29,786 nt of DNA from Sulfurovum sp. GTDB taxonomy: Bacteria > Campylobacterota > Campylobacteria > Campylobacterales > Sulfurovaceae. The stretch covers positions 1-29,786 of the forward strand of contig SOIK01000187.1 of NCBI GenBank assembly GCA_004377245.1. The letters run 5' to 3'. A program made the position numbers and the translations under genes. Below, one piece after another: positions 22,909-29,712 of the stretch (the stretch's first letter is position 1; each line of letters opens with the position of its first letter). The notes under the pieces are model-generated. The model searched no databases and had not been told where the DNA came from. It saw only the letters and a list, made by a program, of their open reading frames with translations.

Positions 22909-23177
22909 TGCATAGTCCTATGGAAGAGATCGATAAAGCTTTAGATGTTTTGGGTTTACCTAAATTGATCAGTAAAACAGATATTAAAAAACAGTATCAC
23001 TTTTTTGCAAAAAAGTACCATCCTGATCTGGGAGGAGATGTCCAAAAAATGGAACAAATTAACCATGCCTATAAACTCTTGATGAAGTATATAGAAGAGT
23101 TTCGTTATACTTTTGATGAAGAAGAGATTTCTAAACAATTTCCAGGAGCAAATCATGCACAGCGATTCAGACCTTAA
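22908..23177 (+). CDS. Small J-domain (DnaJ-like) protein
   Basis: An 89-residue protein consisting almost only of a J domain: helix I ALDVLGLPKLISKTDIKKQY, then the invariant His-Pro-Asp at 38-40 in KKYHPDLGG, and helix III EQINHAYKLLMKYIEEF. It should stimulate a DnaK-type Hsp70. There is no Gly/Phe region, zinc finger or client-binding domain, so it is a type III J protein needing another partner for specificity. The ATG shares a base with the lptD stop (TAATG) and the PRTase gene starts 23 bases before its own stop, so it is locked in a coupled operon. Its place beside lptD hints at a role in envelope protein handling, which is only inference. Confidence 0.9.
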   Translation: MHSPMEEIDKALDVLGLPKLISKTDIKKQYHFFAKKYHPDLGGDVQKMEQINHAYKLLMKYIEEFRYTFDEEEISKQFPGANHAQRFRP

Positions 23178-23844
23178 CACTTATTTTGAAAATAAAGAGG
23201 ATGCAGCAGTTAAACTGATAGAGACACTGCCTCTTGAATTATTACGAAATAATGAAACCGTTGTGATAGGTGTGAGTAAAGGAGGAGTCTATTTTGCAGA
23301 CCAGATCGCTAAAGCAACAGATGCACAAATGGATATCCTTCTTACTGAACCTATTTTAGCACCAAATAATCCTGAATTGGCTATTGCGATGGTTTCTGAG
23401 ACAGAAGAGGTCGTGATGCATAAGGCATTGATAGACTCTTTTGGTATCAATGAAGATTATGTTTACAATGAAGCACAGCGCAAGTATGATGAAGAGGTGT
23501 TGGCTTATGTCTATAAGTACCGTAAAGGTAAAGATTTGATTTCTCTTAAAGGGAAGTATGTTGTACTTGCAGATGAGTGTATAGAGACAGGACTTACTAT
23601 GATGGTAGCACTCAAGTCGGTGATCGCAAGAGAAGCTAAAAATATTTATATTGCAACACCTATTTTAGATAAAACAGTGTATGAAAATCTACTCTCTGTA
23701 TGTGATGGTGTATTTTGCCCTCATAAGATACAAGACTATATTTCGATAGAATACTACTATAAAGAGTTTGAACCATTAAATTTTGAAGAAATATCAAAGA
23801 TCGTAAAATCTCAAGAAGAAAAAACTGAAACCCTAAAAGGATAA
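23155..23844 (+). CDS. Phosphoribosyltransferase-fold protein
   Basis: A 229-residue cytosolic protein of the type I PRTase fold. The early segment NETVVIGVSKGGVYFADQIA is the usual hood/first strand, and KYVVLADECIETGLTMMVAL corresponds to the PRPP-binding loop, normally VVLVDDGIATGxTM; the second acidic residue pair is D-E-C-I-E-T-G, so PRPP binding is plausible but the substrate unknown. ATG 23155 is selected over 23113 because AGGAG (23145-23149) is five bases before it; the longer frame adds only a basic stretch overlapping the J-protein gene. Homologues occupy this slot between lptD and pnp in H. pylori, by memory. It may link to nucleotide metabolism or RNA turnover through pnp. Confidence 0.82.
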   Translation: MHSDSDLNTYFENKEDAAVKLIETLPLELLRNNETVVIGVSKGGVYFADQIAKATDAQMDILLTEPILAPNNPELAIAMVSETEEVVMHKALIDSFGINEDYVYNEAQRKYDEEVLAYVYKYRKGKDLISLKGKYVVLADECIETGLTMMVALKSVIAREAKNIYIATPILDKTVYENLLSVCDGVFCPHKIQDYISIEYYYKEFEPLNFEEISKIVKSQEEKTETLKG

Positions 23845-23852
23845 AAGAAAGC

Positions 23853-25985
23853 ATGCAAGAACAAATAATAGAGATAAATGTAAATAGTCTCGAAGAAAAA
23901 TATGAATTTAACAAAGTAGCTAAACAAGCAAGTGGTGCAGTAATGTACAGACAAGGTAAAGCAGTAATGATAGCCGCAGTTGCTATAGATGAAAAAGCAG
24001 TAGATGAGGACTTTCTTCCTTTAACTGTACAGTATATGGAGAAGTCTTACGCAGCCGCTAAGATCCCTGGAGGGTTTATCAAAAGAGAGACAAAACCAGG
24101 AGACTTTGAGACTTTGACCTCTCGTATCGTTGATCGTTCATTGAGACCTCTGTTTCCCAAAGGCTTTCATTTTCCTGTAACGATCAGTATCATGGTTGTA
24201 AGTTCAGATGAAGAGGTAGATATGCAAGTCGCTGCTCTTCATGCAGCCAATGCAGCGTTGTTCATCTCAGATATTCCTTTTGCAACAAGCATTGCCGCAG
24301 TAAGAATAGGAACCGTCGATGATGATATCGTTATCAACCCAACACTCTCTCAGCAAGCTAACAGTGAACTTGACCTTCTTGTTGTGGGTTCAGGAAAAGA
24401 TGTAGTGATGATAGAGATGCGTACACTTGCATCTGAAAATGAATCTGTACAGAATGCAAATGAGTTTCATGAAGCAGCACTTGTAGATGTTATTGCAACT
24501 GCAGGTGAAGCTATAGAGAAAGCAACATCTGTTTACGTAGAGGCATTTAAACCTTTAGTAAGAGAGCCTTTAGAACTTACTTTGGCTAAAGATAAAGTAA
24601 ATGAGTCACTCTATGCTTACATTGAAAACAACTATGCGGAAGATGTAGAAAAAGCTATCTCTCATATGGCAAAAAGTGAGCGTTCTACAGAGCTTAAAAA
24701 AGTACGTACTAAAATCATGGAGACTTTAGAGTCTGCAGGTAAAGAAGCAGATAAAGAGTTGGTTTCCAAAGTACTTGAACGTTATAAGAAAACGGTTGTA
24801 AGAGCGATGATACTAGATAAAAATATCAGAGCAGATGGTAGAGCACTGGATGAGGTAAGACCTATTAGTATAGAGACCAACCTATTACCTTCTGTACATG
24901 GTTCATGTCTCTTTACACGTGGACAGACACAAGCATTGGTTACAGTCACACTTGGTGACAAAAAAGATGCACAAATGTATGAGCTCATCACTGAGAAAAA
25001 TTCTCAGTCAGAGAACTTTATGGTACATTATAATTTCCCGGGATACTCTGTAGGTGAAGCCAAATATATAGGTGCACCAGGCCGAAGAGAGTTAGGACAT
25101 GGTAAGCTTGGAAAAAGAGCTTTGGAGCCAGTGATTGATCTTAATTATGATGGAACTATCCGTTTGGTATCTGAGATCTTAGAGAGCAATGGTTCTTCCT
25201 CTATGGCAACTATCAGCGGTGGAGCACTTGCACTTCGTGGGGCAGAAGTGGAGATGGTAGAACTTGTAGCAGGTATCGCTATGGGGCTTGTTGCAGAAGG
25301 CGATAAGTATGCTGTGCTTACAGATATCATGGGACTTGAAGACCATGATGGAGATATGGACCTTAAAGTAGCAGGAACAAGACATGGTATCACGGCACTT
25401 CAGATGGATATTAAATTAGGCGGGATCGACCTCAATGTGTTAAAAGATGCACTTGAAAAAGCAAGTAAAGGTAAAAACCATATACTAGAACTGATGGAAG
25501 AGGCTGAACAAAATATTGTAGCAAGTCAAGCACTTCCAAGTACAGAACATTTTACCGTACATCCTAGTAAGATAGTAGATATCATCGGTAAAGCAGGTGC
25601 TACGATTCGTGAAATTATCGAAAAATTTGAAGTAAGTATAGACCTTGACCGTGATGTCGGAGGTGTTAAAGTAGCAGGCGGTGATAAGGCAAAAGTAGAA
25701 GCAGCAAAAGCACACATCGAAAGTATTGCCTCCGCACCAGTTAAAAAGCAGATGGTCTATAAAGTAGGTGAAAGCTACCAAGGTAAAGTCAAGAAGATAG
25801 TAGACTTTGGACTCTTTGTTGAAATGCCAGACGGGTTTGATGCCTTATTGCACATCTCTAAGGTAGCAAAAGAGAGAGTAAATAACCTTCCGGAGAGATA
25901 TAGTGAAGGTGATGAGATTACTGTAGTTGTAATGGAACAAAAAGGTAAAAAAGTAGAGTTGGCAACACCTGAGTTTTTAGCATAG
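23853..25985 (+). CDS. pnp: Polyribonucleotide nucleotidyltransferase (PNPase)
   Basis: Phosphorolytic 3'-5' exoribonuclease central to mRNA decay. The 710-residue protein has the two RNase PH domains: the first with MYRQGKAVMIAAVA and GGFIKRETKPGDFETLTSRI, the second with IRADGRALDEVRPISIE, SCLFTRGQTQALVT, HYNFPGYSVGE and EILESNGSSSMATISGGALAL, holding the catalytic Asp in LTDIMGLEDHDGDMDLKVAGT. A KH domain (about 567-620; IIGKAGATIREII) and an S1 domain (about 635-705; GKVKKIVDFGLFVEM, DALLHISKVA) follow. It ends soon after S1, without the long tail of some species. The gap from the PRTase gene is 8 bases, making it the last member of the purD-pnp run. Confidence 0.98.
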   Translation: MQEQIIEINVNSLEEKYEFNKVAKQASGAVMYRQGKAVMIAAVAIDEKAVDEDFLPLTVQYMEKSYAAAKIPGGFIKRETKPGDFETLTSRIVDRSLRPLFPKGFHFPVTISIMVVSSDEEVDMQVAALHAANAALFISDIPFATSIAAVRIGTVDDDIVINPTLSQQANSELDLLVVGSGKDVVMIEMRTLASENESVQNANEFHEAALVDVIATAGEAIEKATSVYVEAFKPLVREPLELTLAKDKVNESLYAYIENNYAEDVEKAISHMAKSERSTELKKVRTKIMETLESAGKEADKELVSKVLERYKKTVVRAMILDKNIRADGRALDEVRPISIETNLLPSVHGSCLFTRGQTQALVTVTLGDKKDAQMYELITEKNSQSENFMVHYNFPGYSVGEAKYIGAPGRRELGHGKLGKRALEPVIDLNYDGTIRLVSEILESNGSSSMATISGGALALRGAEVEMVELVAGIAMGLVAEGDKYAVLTDIMGLEDHDGDMDLKVAGTRHGITALQMDIKLGGIDLNVLKDALEKASKGKNHILELMEEAEQNIVASQALPSTEHFTVHPSKIVDIIGKAGATIREIIEKFEVSIDLDRDVGGVKVAGGDKAKVEAAKAHIESIASAPVKKQMVYKVGESYQGKVKKIVDFGLFVEMPDGFDALLHISKVAKERVNNLPERYSEGDEITVVVMEQKGKKVELATPEFLA

Positions 25986-26002
25986 ATTAAATCTATTTTA
26001 GT

Positions 26003-26008
26003 TATAAT
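26003..26008 (+). promoter_or_regulatory. -10 box of atpE
   Basis: TATAAT beginning 18 bases after the pnp stop; transcription start is expected near 26015. This gives atpE an unusually long ~137-base leader that contains a 33-codon open frame. Confidence 0.55.
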
Positions 26009-26053
26009 TTCGGCGTTTATATAAAGTGATTAAGTAGGGAAATATAGGCATTT

Positions 26054-26155
26054 ATGTTTATGTTGGCGACAGTAAGTCGTTTACGCTATCCGAACAGACT
26101 TTTGAAGACAGTCAACGGGGACTTAAAACCCATAAATTTAAAGGATATAAAATGA
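26054..26155 (+). CDS. Possible leader ORF overlapping the atpE start
   Basis: A 33-codon open frame in the atpE leader, beginning ATG TTT ATG TTG and reading MFMLATVSRLRYPNRLLK and on, ending in a TGA that overlaps the atpE ATG (ATGA). The AGG at 26046-26048 lies five bases upstream. Local base composition is richer in G and C than the surrounding leader. It could be a leader peptide coupling translation to atpE, or simply a structured leader that happens to be open; an AAGTC/GACTT pairing is also visible. No family is recognised. Confidence is low. Confidence 0.3.
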   Translation: MFMLATVSRLRYPNRLLKTVNGDLKPINLKDIK

Positions 26156-26463
26156 AAAAGTTTTTCTTACTTTTCTTAGCACTTGGTGCTGTTGCATTTG
26201 CTGGTGAAGCAGATGGTGAATCTATGATTAAAGCATACTCAGTGATTGCTGCTGGCGTTGGTCTTGGTATTGCTGCTGCTGGTGGTGGGTTGGGTATGGG
26301 TCATACTGCTGCTGCAACTATTGCTGGTACAGCTAGAAACCCAGGTCTTGGTGGTAAATTGATGACAACAATGTTCATCGCACTAGCAATGATCGAAGCA
26401 CAAGTTATCTATACACTTGTTATTGCTCTTATCGCTCTTTACGCTAACCCATTCCTTGGATAA
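26152..26463 (+). CDS. atpE: F1Fo ATP synthase subunit c
   Basis: The proton-translocating ring subunit of the F-type ATP synthase. The 103-residue protein has two transmembrane hairpin helices: the first with the glycine-rich GVGLGIAAAGGGLGMG (35-50), a polar loop TARNPGLGGKL, and the second with the ion-binding carboxylate Glu82 in ALAMIEAQVIYTLVIAL. The N-terminus (MKKFFLLFLALGAVAFAGEA) is an extra hydrophobic leader, as seen in other Campylobacterota subunits c, perhaps a cleaved signal. The gene stands alone, away from the other atp genes, next to pnp as I recall for H. pylori. AAAGGA before the ATG is the ribosome site. It has its own promoter and strong terminator, fitting the high stoichiometry needed. 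Confidence 0.96.
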   Translation: MKKFFLLFLALGAVAFAGEADGESMIKAYSVIAAGVGLGIAAAGGGLGMGHTAAATIAGTARNPGLGGKLMTTMFIALAMIEAQVIYTLVIALIALYANPFLG

Positions 26464-26477
26464 GCAAAAGAGATATT

Positions 26478-26512
26478 AAGTTATTGGCGGTATAATACCG
26501 CCATAACTTTTT
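26478..26512 (+). terminator. Strong intrinsic terminator of atpE
   Basis: Stem AAGTTAT-GGCGGTA with TACCGCC-ATAACTT (14 bp, one bulged T), loop TAA, then a run of five T (26508-26512). A textbook Rho-independent terminator 14 bases after the atpE stop. Confidence 0.9.
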
Positions 26513-26572
26513 ATGTTATAACCTCATATTGTTAAAGTTTCGATAGTACTTTTAAACTATCCAGTCTACAGT

Positions 26573-26657
26573 GCGTCAGTGGTGGAACGGTAGACACGCT
26601 ACCTTGAGGGGGTAGTGCCCTACGGGTGTGGAGGTTCAAATCCTCTCTGACGCACCA
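26573..26657 (+). tRNA. tRNA-Leu (anticodon GAG)
   Basis: An 85-base class II tRNA. Acceptor GCGTCAG pairs with CTGACGC, discriminator A, and the CCA end is encoded. The D arm has TGGTGGAACGGTAGAC, the anticodon stem CTACC/GGTAG encloses TTGAGGG with anticodon GAG at 34-36, the long variable arm is TGCCC/GGGTG, and the T arm is GGAGGTTCAAATCCTCT. It reads CTC and CTT leucine codons. Confidence 0.96.
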
Positions 26658-26761
26658 TAATCTTATATAAATCTCAAATAATCAATACACTAACCATATA
26701 AATTACTTATCAAGTACATAAATAATTTTTATATAATTTTTCGCTATATTTCTATAAAAGT

Positions 26762-26781
26762 AGCGTTAGATAACGCTTTTT
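26762..26781 (+). terminator. Intrinsic terminator downstream of the tRNA
   Basis: Hairpin AGCGTT/AGAT/AACGCT followed by five T. It lies about 100 bases after the tRNA and before the HU promoter, and probably ends the tRNA precursor. Confidence 0.65.
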
Positions 26782-26826
26782 AGGGCTTTTTAGGCCATTT
26801 TATGTTTTTTTAAGATTAAGTTGTGT

Positions 26827-26832
26827 TATAAT
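26827..26832 (+). promoter_or_regulatory. -10 box of the HU gene
   Basis: TATAAT with start expected near 26839 and AGGAAG just before the ATG at 26860. Because the box lies inside the longer frame that begins at 26821, that upstream start cannot be used from this promoter. Confidence 0.65.
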
Positions 26833-26859
26833 GACTGCATCTTAAAAAAAGGAAGAAGA

Positions 26860-27141
26860 ATGACAAAAGCAGATTTTGTAGAATTAGTACAGAAAAACGG
26901 TGAGTTTGAAAGTAAAGCAGCAGCAGAGAGAGCAGTAAAAGCGTTTATCTCATCAGTAACAGAGGCACTTGTTAAAAAAGAATCAGTATCTCTAGTAGGT
27001 TTCGGAACATTCTCTACAGTAGAAGTAGCAGAGAAAAGTGGTAAAGTTCCAGGAACTGACAAAACTTATACAAAAGCAGCACACACTGCTCCTAAATTTA
27101 AAATGGGTAAAACACTTAAAGACGCAGTAGCGGGTAACTAA
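26860..27141 (+). CDS. HU-family DNA-binding protein
   Basis: Nucleoid protein that bends and compacts DNA as a dimer. The 93-residue protein starts MTKADFVELVQKNGEFESKAAAERAVKAFI, has the beta-arm region SVSLVGFGTFSTVEVAEKSGKVPGT and ends APKFKMGKTLKDAV, all typical of HU/IHF. The hallmark GRNPxTGE arm is replaced by KSGKVPGTDKTYTKAA, a variant I associate with other Campylobacterota HU proteins. The frame is open from 26821, but the promoter and AGGAAG place the start at ATG 26860. It is a single-gene transcript with its own terminator hairpin (27155-27178). Confidence 0.93.
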   Translation: MTKADFVELVQKNGEFESKAAAERAVKAFISSVTEALVKKESVSLVGFGTFSTVEVAEKSGKVPGTDKTYTKAAHTAPKFKMGKTLKDAVAGN

Positions 27142-27154
27142 GTTTAACCTTTCT

Positions 27155-27178
27155 ATCTACTATCTTCGGATAGTAGAT
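27155..27178 (+). terminator. UUCG-capped hairpin after the HU gene
   Basis: A perfect 10-bp stem ATCTACTATC/GATAGTAGAT closed by the very stable TTCG tetraloop, 13 bases after the stop. It is followed by TATTATTATT instead of a pure T-run, so it is a likely terminator or 3' end protecting hairpin. Confidence 0.7.
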
Positions 27179-27196
27179 GTATTATTATTCGGACGC

Positions 27197-27263
27197 CTTT
27201 AAAGCAAAGCTCTAAAGTGTCAAATATTAAAAACATGCATTAAAGCATCTTTTTAATATTTGA
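27197..27263. repeat. Two adjacent inverted repeats after the HU gene
   Basis: The first hairpin (27197-27217) is CTTTA-A-AGC/AAA/GCT-C-TAAAG with one A-C mismatch that becomes G-U on the minus strand. The second (27220-27263) has a perfect 14-bp stem TCAAATATTAAAAA and, after a C-C mismatch, ATGC/GCAT around ATTAAA. A 12-bp perfect palindrome GCGACTAGTCGC follows at 27323-27334. The first hairpin resembles one at 28922-28948. Positions 27264-27378 otherwise show no gene. Confidence 0.6.
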
Positions 27264-27378
27264 TTGTTAACACTAGGTTCTGCTAAAGCTATACACTTCG
27301 ATAACTTCAACAGTGGGTTCACGCGACTAGTCGCTTTCAATCATATTTTTATCTCATCTAATACTTTCCAAAACACAT

Positions 27379-27384
27379 TATAAT
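27379..27384 (+). promoter_or_regulatory. -10 box of the DUF5718-like gene
   Basis: TATAAT with transcription start near 27391 and a ~40-base leader containing AAGGAA before the ATG at 27432. Confidence 0.5.
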
Positions 27385-27431
27385 CATCACTAAGATATAC
27401 TACGTTTAATATTATTCTCATAAGGAACTTT

Positions 27432-28229
27432 ATGGAACTCAAAAATGTTATCGGACTAGGTGTTGCAGGAAACTTTGCTCATCATTTGGAACAAGCTGGT
27501 GAACTTAAAGATTTTGAAAATGTTGTTACATCTGAACCTGATGCCCCTAAAGGTATATTTCCTTTTTATTTACCAGGATCTGACTCTTTTTTAGGGCTTT
27601 ACTCTATAGGCACGGATGAACTTAACCTTCCAGAGTATGAAGCCAATGCACAAGTTGAACCGGAGATAGCTGTACTTTTTGATATCATTTATGATGAAGA
27701 TAAAAACGTTATTGACTTAGTAGCACAACAATTTACTACATTCAATGACTGTACCATTCGTAAAGAGGGAGCTAAAAAGATCTCAGAGAAAAAGAGTTGG
27801 GGGATCAACTCTAAAGGTATCGGTGATAAATGGATAGCTATAGATAAGTTTGAAGAGGGTGGGGTGATGGATAACTATCATCTTTGCTCTTTTGTCCAGC
27901 GTGATGGTGTACTTCATCCCTATGGTGTAGATGCACCACTCCTTGGATACAGTTATTTTTATACTAAGCTAAAAACGTGGCTTATAGATAAAATGAATAC
28001 ACAAGAAGATTTTGGACCACTAGAAGACATAGCTTCACATCTTAAAGCATGTAATTACCCAACACAGGCACTCATCTCCATCGGGGCAACTGCTTATGCT
28101 GAGTTTGGTGAGAATAACTATCTGCAAAGTGGTGATGACGTCTATGTAGTTGTTTATGATACACGTATGGAGAGTCCTGATTTTGAAGCATCTGAAACTA
28201 AAGTCATTCTGCACCAAAAGGTGCAGTAG
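27432..28229 (+). CDS. DUF5718-like protein, possibly of the FAH fold
   Basis: A 265-residue soluble protein of unknown function that I associate with the DUF5718 family of Campylobacterota. Motifs resemble the fumarylacetoacetate hydrolase fold: VEPEIAVLFDIIYDE (about 76-90) is like the FAH acidic strand EPEIAVVIG, and FNDCTIRKEGA followed by KSWGINSKGIGDKWIAIDKF matches the FAH pattern of a metal/active site loop then KSFDTxxxIGPWIV. If right, it would be a hydrolase or decarboxylase on a carboxylate substrate with a divalent metal. The C-terminal half (YFYTKLKTWLIDKMN onward) is unfamiliar. The stop abuts the stop of the converging desulforubrerythrin gene with no gap; a CTGCACC/GGTGCAG hairpin lies in its last codons. 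Family assignment is tentative. Confidence 0.6.
   Translation: MELKNVIGLGVAGNFAHHLEQAGELKDFENVVTSEPDAPKGIFPFYLPGSDSFLGLYSIGTDELNLPEYEANAQVEPEIAVLFDIIYDEDKNVIDLVAQQFTTFNDCTIRKEGAKKISEKKSWGINSKGIGDKWIAIDKFEEGGVMDNYHLCSFVQRDGVLHPYGVDAPLLGYSYFYTKLKTWLIDKMNTQEDFGPLEDIASHLKACNYPTQALISIGATAYAEFGENNYLQSGDDVYVVVYDTRMESPDFEASETKVILHQKVQ
28209..28226. terminator. Hairpin within the last codons of the DUF5718-like gene
   Basis: A perfect 7-bp stem CTGCACC/AAAA/GGTGCAG coding for Leu-His-Gln-Lys-Val-Gln. The converging gene stops directly beyond, so this may be a shared two-way transcription end built into coding sequence. There is no T-run on either side. Confidence 0.4.
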
Positions 28230-28889
28230 TTATCCCGCTGTTACGTCATTGCATTTCTTTTTGAAATACTCTTGACCTACTTTACAAAGAGGACAGGCTT
28301 TTGGTGCCTTTTTACCTCGGTGTACATGCCCACACACTTCACATATCCACTCTTCATTGTTCTCACTGTCAAAGAACCCTTCAGCTTCAAGTGCAGCTTT
28401 GAGTGCTAAGTACTCTGCTTCATGCTCTACTTCTACTTTACCAATGGCTCTAAAGAGTCTAGCTATGTCTTTAAGTCCCTCTTCTTTAGCAATAGCTTCA
28501 AAGTTAGGATACATCTCTTCATGTTCGTAACGTTCACCATCTGCTGCGTAAGCAAGGTTTTTCTTTGTTGTGTCTAACTCAATGTTATTTACAAGTTGGT
28601 TGTACGCTTTATACTCTGCCATAGCATGGTACTTTTCATTGTTCGCTGCCTCTTGGAAGTGTCTAGCGATACGATGAAGTCCTTCTTCCATAGCCACGTC
28701 AGCAAAAAACTCATATTTATTTCTGGCTTGTGACTCACCTGCAAATGCTTTCATAAGATTCACAGCAGTAAGGTTTTGAGTGATACATTCCATATCTTCA
28801 CCACAACAAACAAGTGTCCCTCCACCTACCTCTTGTACTTCTATTTCGTTACCACATTTGTTGCATTTGTATGTCTCGTATTGTCTCAT
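28230..28889 (-). CDS. Desulforubrerythrin (Dx + rubrerythrin + rubredoxin)
   Basis: A non-haem iron peroxidase of 219 residues in three parts. An N-terminal desulforedoxin-like domain has Cys9, Cys12 and the adjacent pair Cys28-Cys29 (YKCNKCG ... LVCCG). A four-helix di-iron domain (about 42-175) has [27 protein letters not shown] and [13 protein letters not shown] carrying the Glu and His ligands. A C-terminal rubredoxin has Cys183, 186, 199 and 202 (CEVCG, CPLC). This architecture is that of Campylobacter jejuni desulforubrerythrin (Rrc), which reduces peroxide with electrons from the Fe-Cys4 sites. AAGGA precedes the start. It follows the DPSL gene on the same strand, about 140 bases downstream, with hairpins between. 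Confidence 0.93.
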   Translation of the reverse strand: MRQYETYKCNKCGNEIEVQEVGGGTLVCCGEDMECITQNLTAVNLMKAFAGESQARNKYEFFADVAMEEGLHRIARHFQEAANNEKYHAMAEYKAYNQLVNNIELDTTKKNLAYAADGERYEHEEMYPNFEAIAKEEGLKDIARLFRAIGKVEVEHEAEYLALKAALEAEGFFDSENNEEWICEVCGHVHRGKKAPKACPLCKVGQEYFKKKCNDVTAG

Positions 28890-28921
28890 TCTGTTTGTCC
28901 TTGTTATTATTTAATTTCTTC

Positions 28922-29023
28922 TTGATATAAAGCAAAGCTTCATATCAATTCATCTCACTTTTGGCTAAAGCCTTATGCAGGAAACCACTAAATGGTTTCT
29001 CGTAGAAGCTTCGCCTTTGGCGA
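28922..29023 (-). terminator. Cluster of hairpins between the DPSL and desulforubrerythrin genes
   Basis: Three hairpins are packed between the two minus-strand genes: TCGCC/TTT/GGCGA (29011-29023), 3 bases after the DPSL stop and a likely terminator; GAAACCA/CTAAA/TGGTTTC (28981-28999); and TTGATAT..ATATCAA with AAGC/GCTT inside (28922-28948), which on the minus strand pairs throughout with one G-U. A small GGC/GCC stem (28963-28972) lies among them. The last hairpin has the same core as the one at 27197-27217. Confidence 0.55.
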
Positions 29024-29026
29024 GAG

Positions 29027-29539
29027 TTATATTTTTTTCTTGATATCTTGTATAAAGTCAGTGATATCATCATGTAGTGCTTGCAAATCCTCTTCATGTT
29101 CTACTTCATCTGCGAGAATCTCTGAAACGATATCATAAGTGACGATATCTTTATCTCGTGTCATCTCAGCTAAGTTAGAGTATGCAGATATAGCACACTG
29201 CTCACCCTTGATAGAGTCTTCTAATATACTTACAACATCAAAATCTTTCGGCTCTTCATAGCCACAGTTTGTATGTGTAAACCAATCTTTAGGATTGAGT
29301 AGAGGTGTCCCACCTAATTGTAGTATTCTGTCTGCTACCATATTAGCATGTCTTAGTTCATCCGTTGCATGCTGAGTGAGTTCAGCAATAGCAGCATCTT
29401 TCATAATACCTTTGATCACTTTTGCTTCAATGAAGTATTGGTAGTAAGCCAACCACTCATCTGCATAGGCTTTGTTTAGCATGGTAATGATCTCATTGAT
29501 CTCAATACCTTTGATAATTGAATTTCCTCTTCGTGCCAT
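29027..29539 (-). CDS. DPSL-type ferritin-like protein (thioferritin)
   Basis: A 170-residue four-helix ferritin-like protein that probably oxidises iron with peroxide and stores it in a cage. Ferroxidase ligands fit: Glu28 (YADEWLAYYQYF), Glu61 and His64 (TDELRHANM), Glu113 (KGEQCAI), Glu145 and His148 (ADEVEHEEDL). Two cysteines near the site, Cys92 in HTNCGYEEP and Cys115 in GEQCAISAY, match what I recall of the thioferritin motif of Dps-like (DPSL) proteins of archaea and anaerobic bacteria, distinguishing it from classical Dps or bacterioferritin. ATG 29539 follows GAAAGGATACATC. A -10 TATACT lies at 29587-29592 (minus). With the desulforubrerythrin downstream it forms a peroxide/iron defence pair. 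Confidence 0.85.
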   Translation of the reverse strand: MARRGNSIIKGIEINEIITMLNKAYADEWLAYYQYFIEAKVIKGIMKDAAIAELTQHATDELRHANMVADRILQLGGTPLLNPKDWFTHTNCGYEEPKDFDVVSILEDSIKGEQCAISAYSNLAEMTRDKDIVTYDIVSEILADEVEHEEDLQALHDDITDFIQDIKKKI

Positions 29540-29586
29540 GATGTATCCTTTCTAGTGAGATGAAGAAAATTATTTTTCTTTATTCA

Positions 29587-29592
29587 AGTATA
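29587..29592 (-). promoter_or_regulatory. Probable -10 box of the DPSL gene with AT-rich operator-like sequence upstream
   Basis: TATACT on the minus strand about 45 bases before the ATG. Just upstream on that strand is GATAATTATTTTCC, which recalls half of a Fur/PerR-type box. The box is weak and the operator is only a suggestion. Positions 29540-29712 contain no gene. Confidence 0.35.
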
Positions 29593-29712
29593 GTCTTATT
29601 AACTTAAAGGAAAATAATTATCGTTAAGAAAGAGATAGGGAAAATATATGAAGTATAAATAGAATGATAAATGAGAGGGGTAGTGTGGGCAAAGCTCACG
29701 AAGGAAAAGGTG

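Noticed and set aside
24782-25781. Several antisense open frames in pnp
   Set aside because: Shadows of a highly conserved gene, with no start signals or recognisable domains.
26821-26859. Longer HU protein starting at 26821
   Set aside because: The first codons overlap the promoter -10 box; AGGAAG and the family start support ATG 26860.
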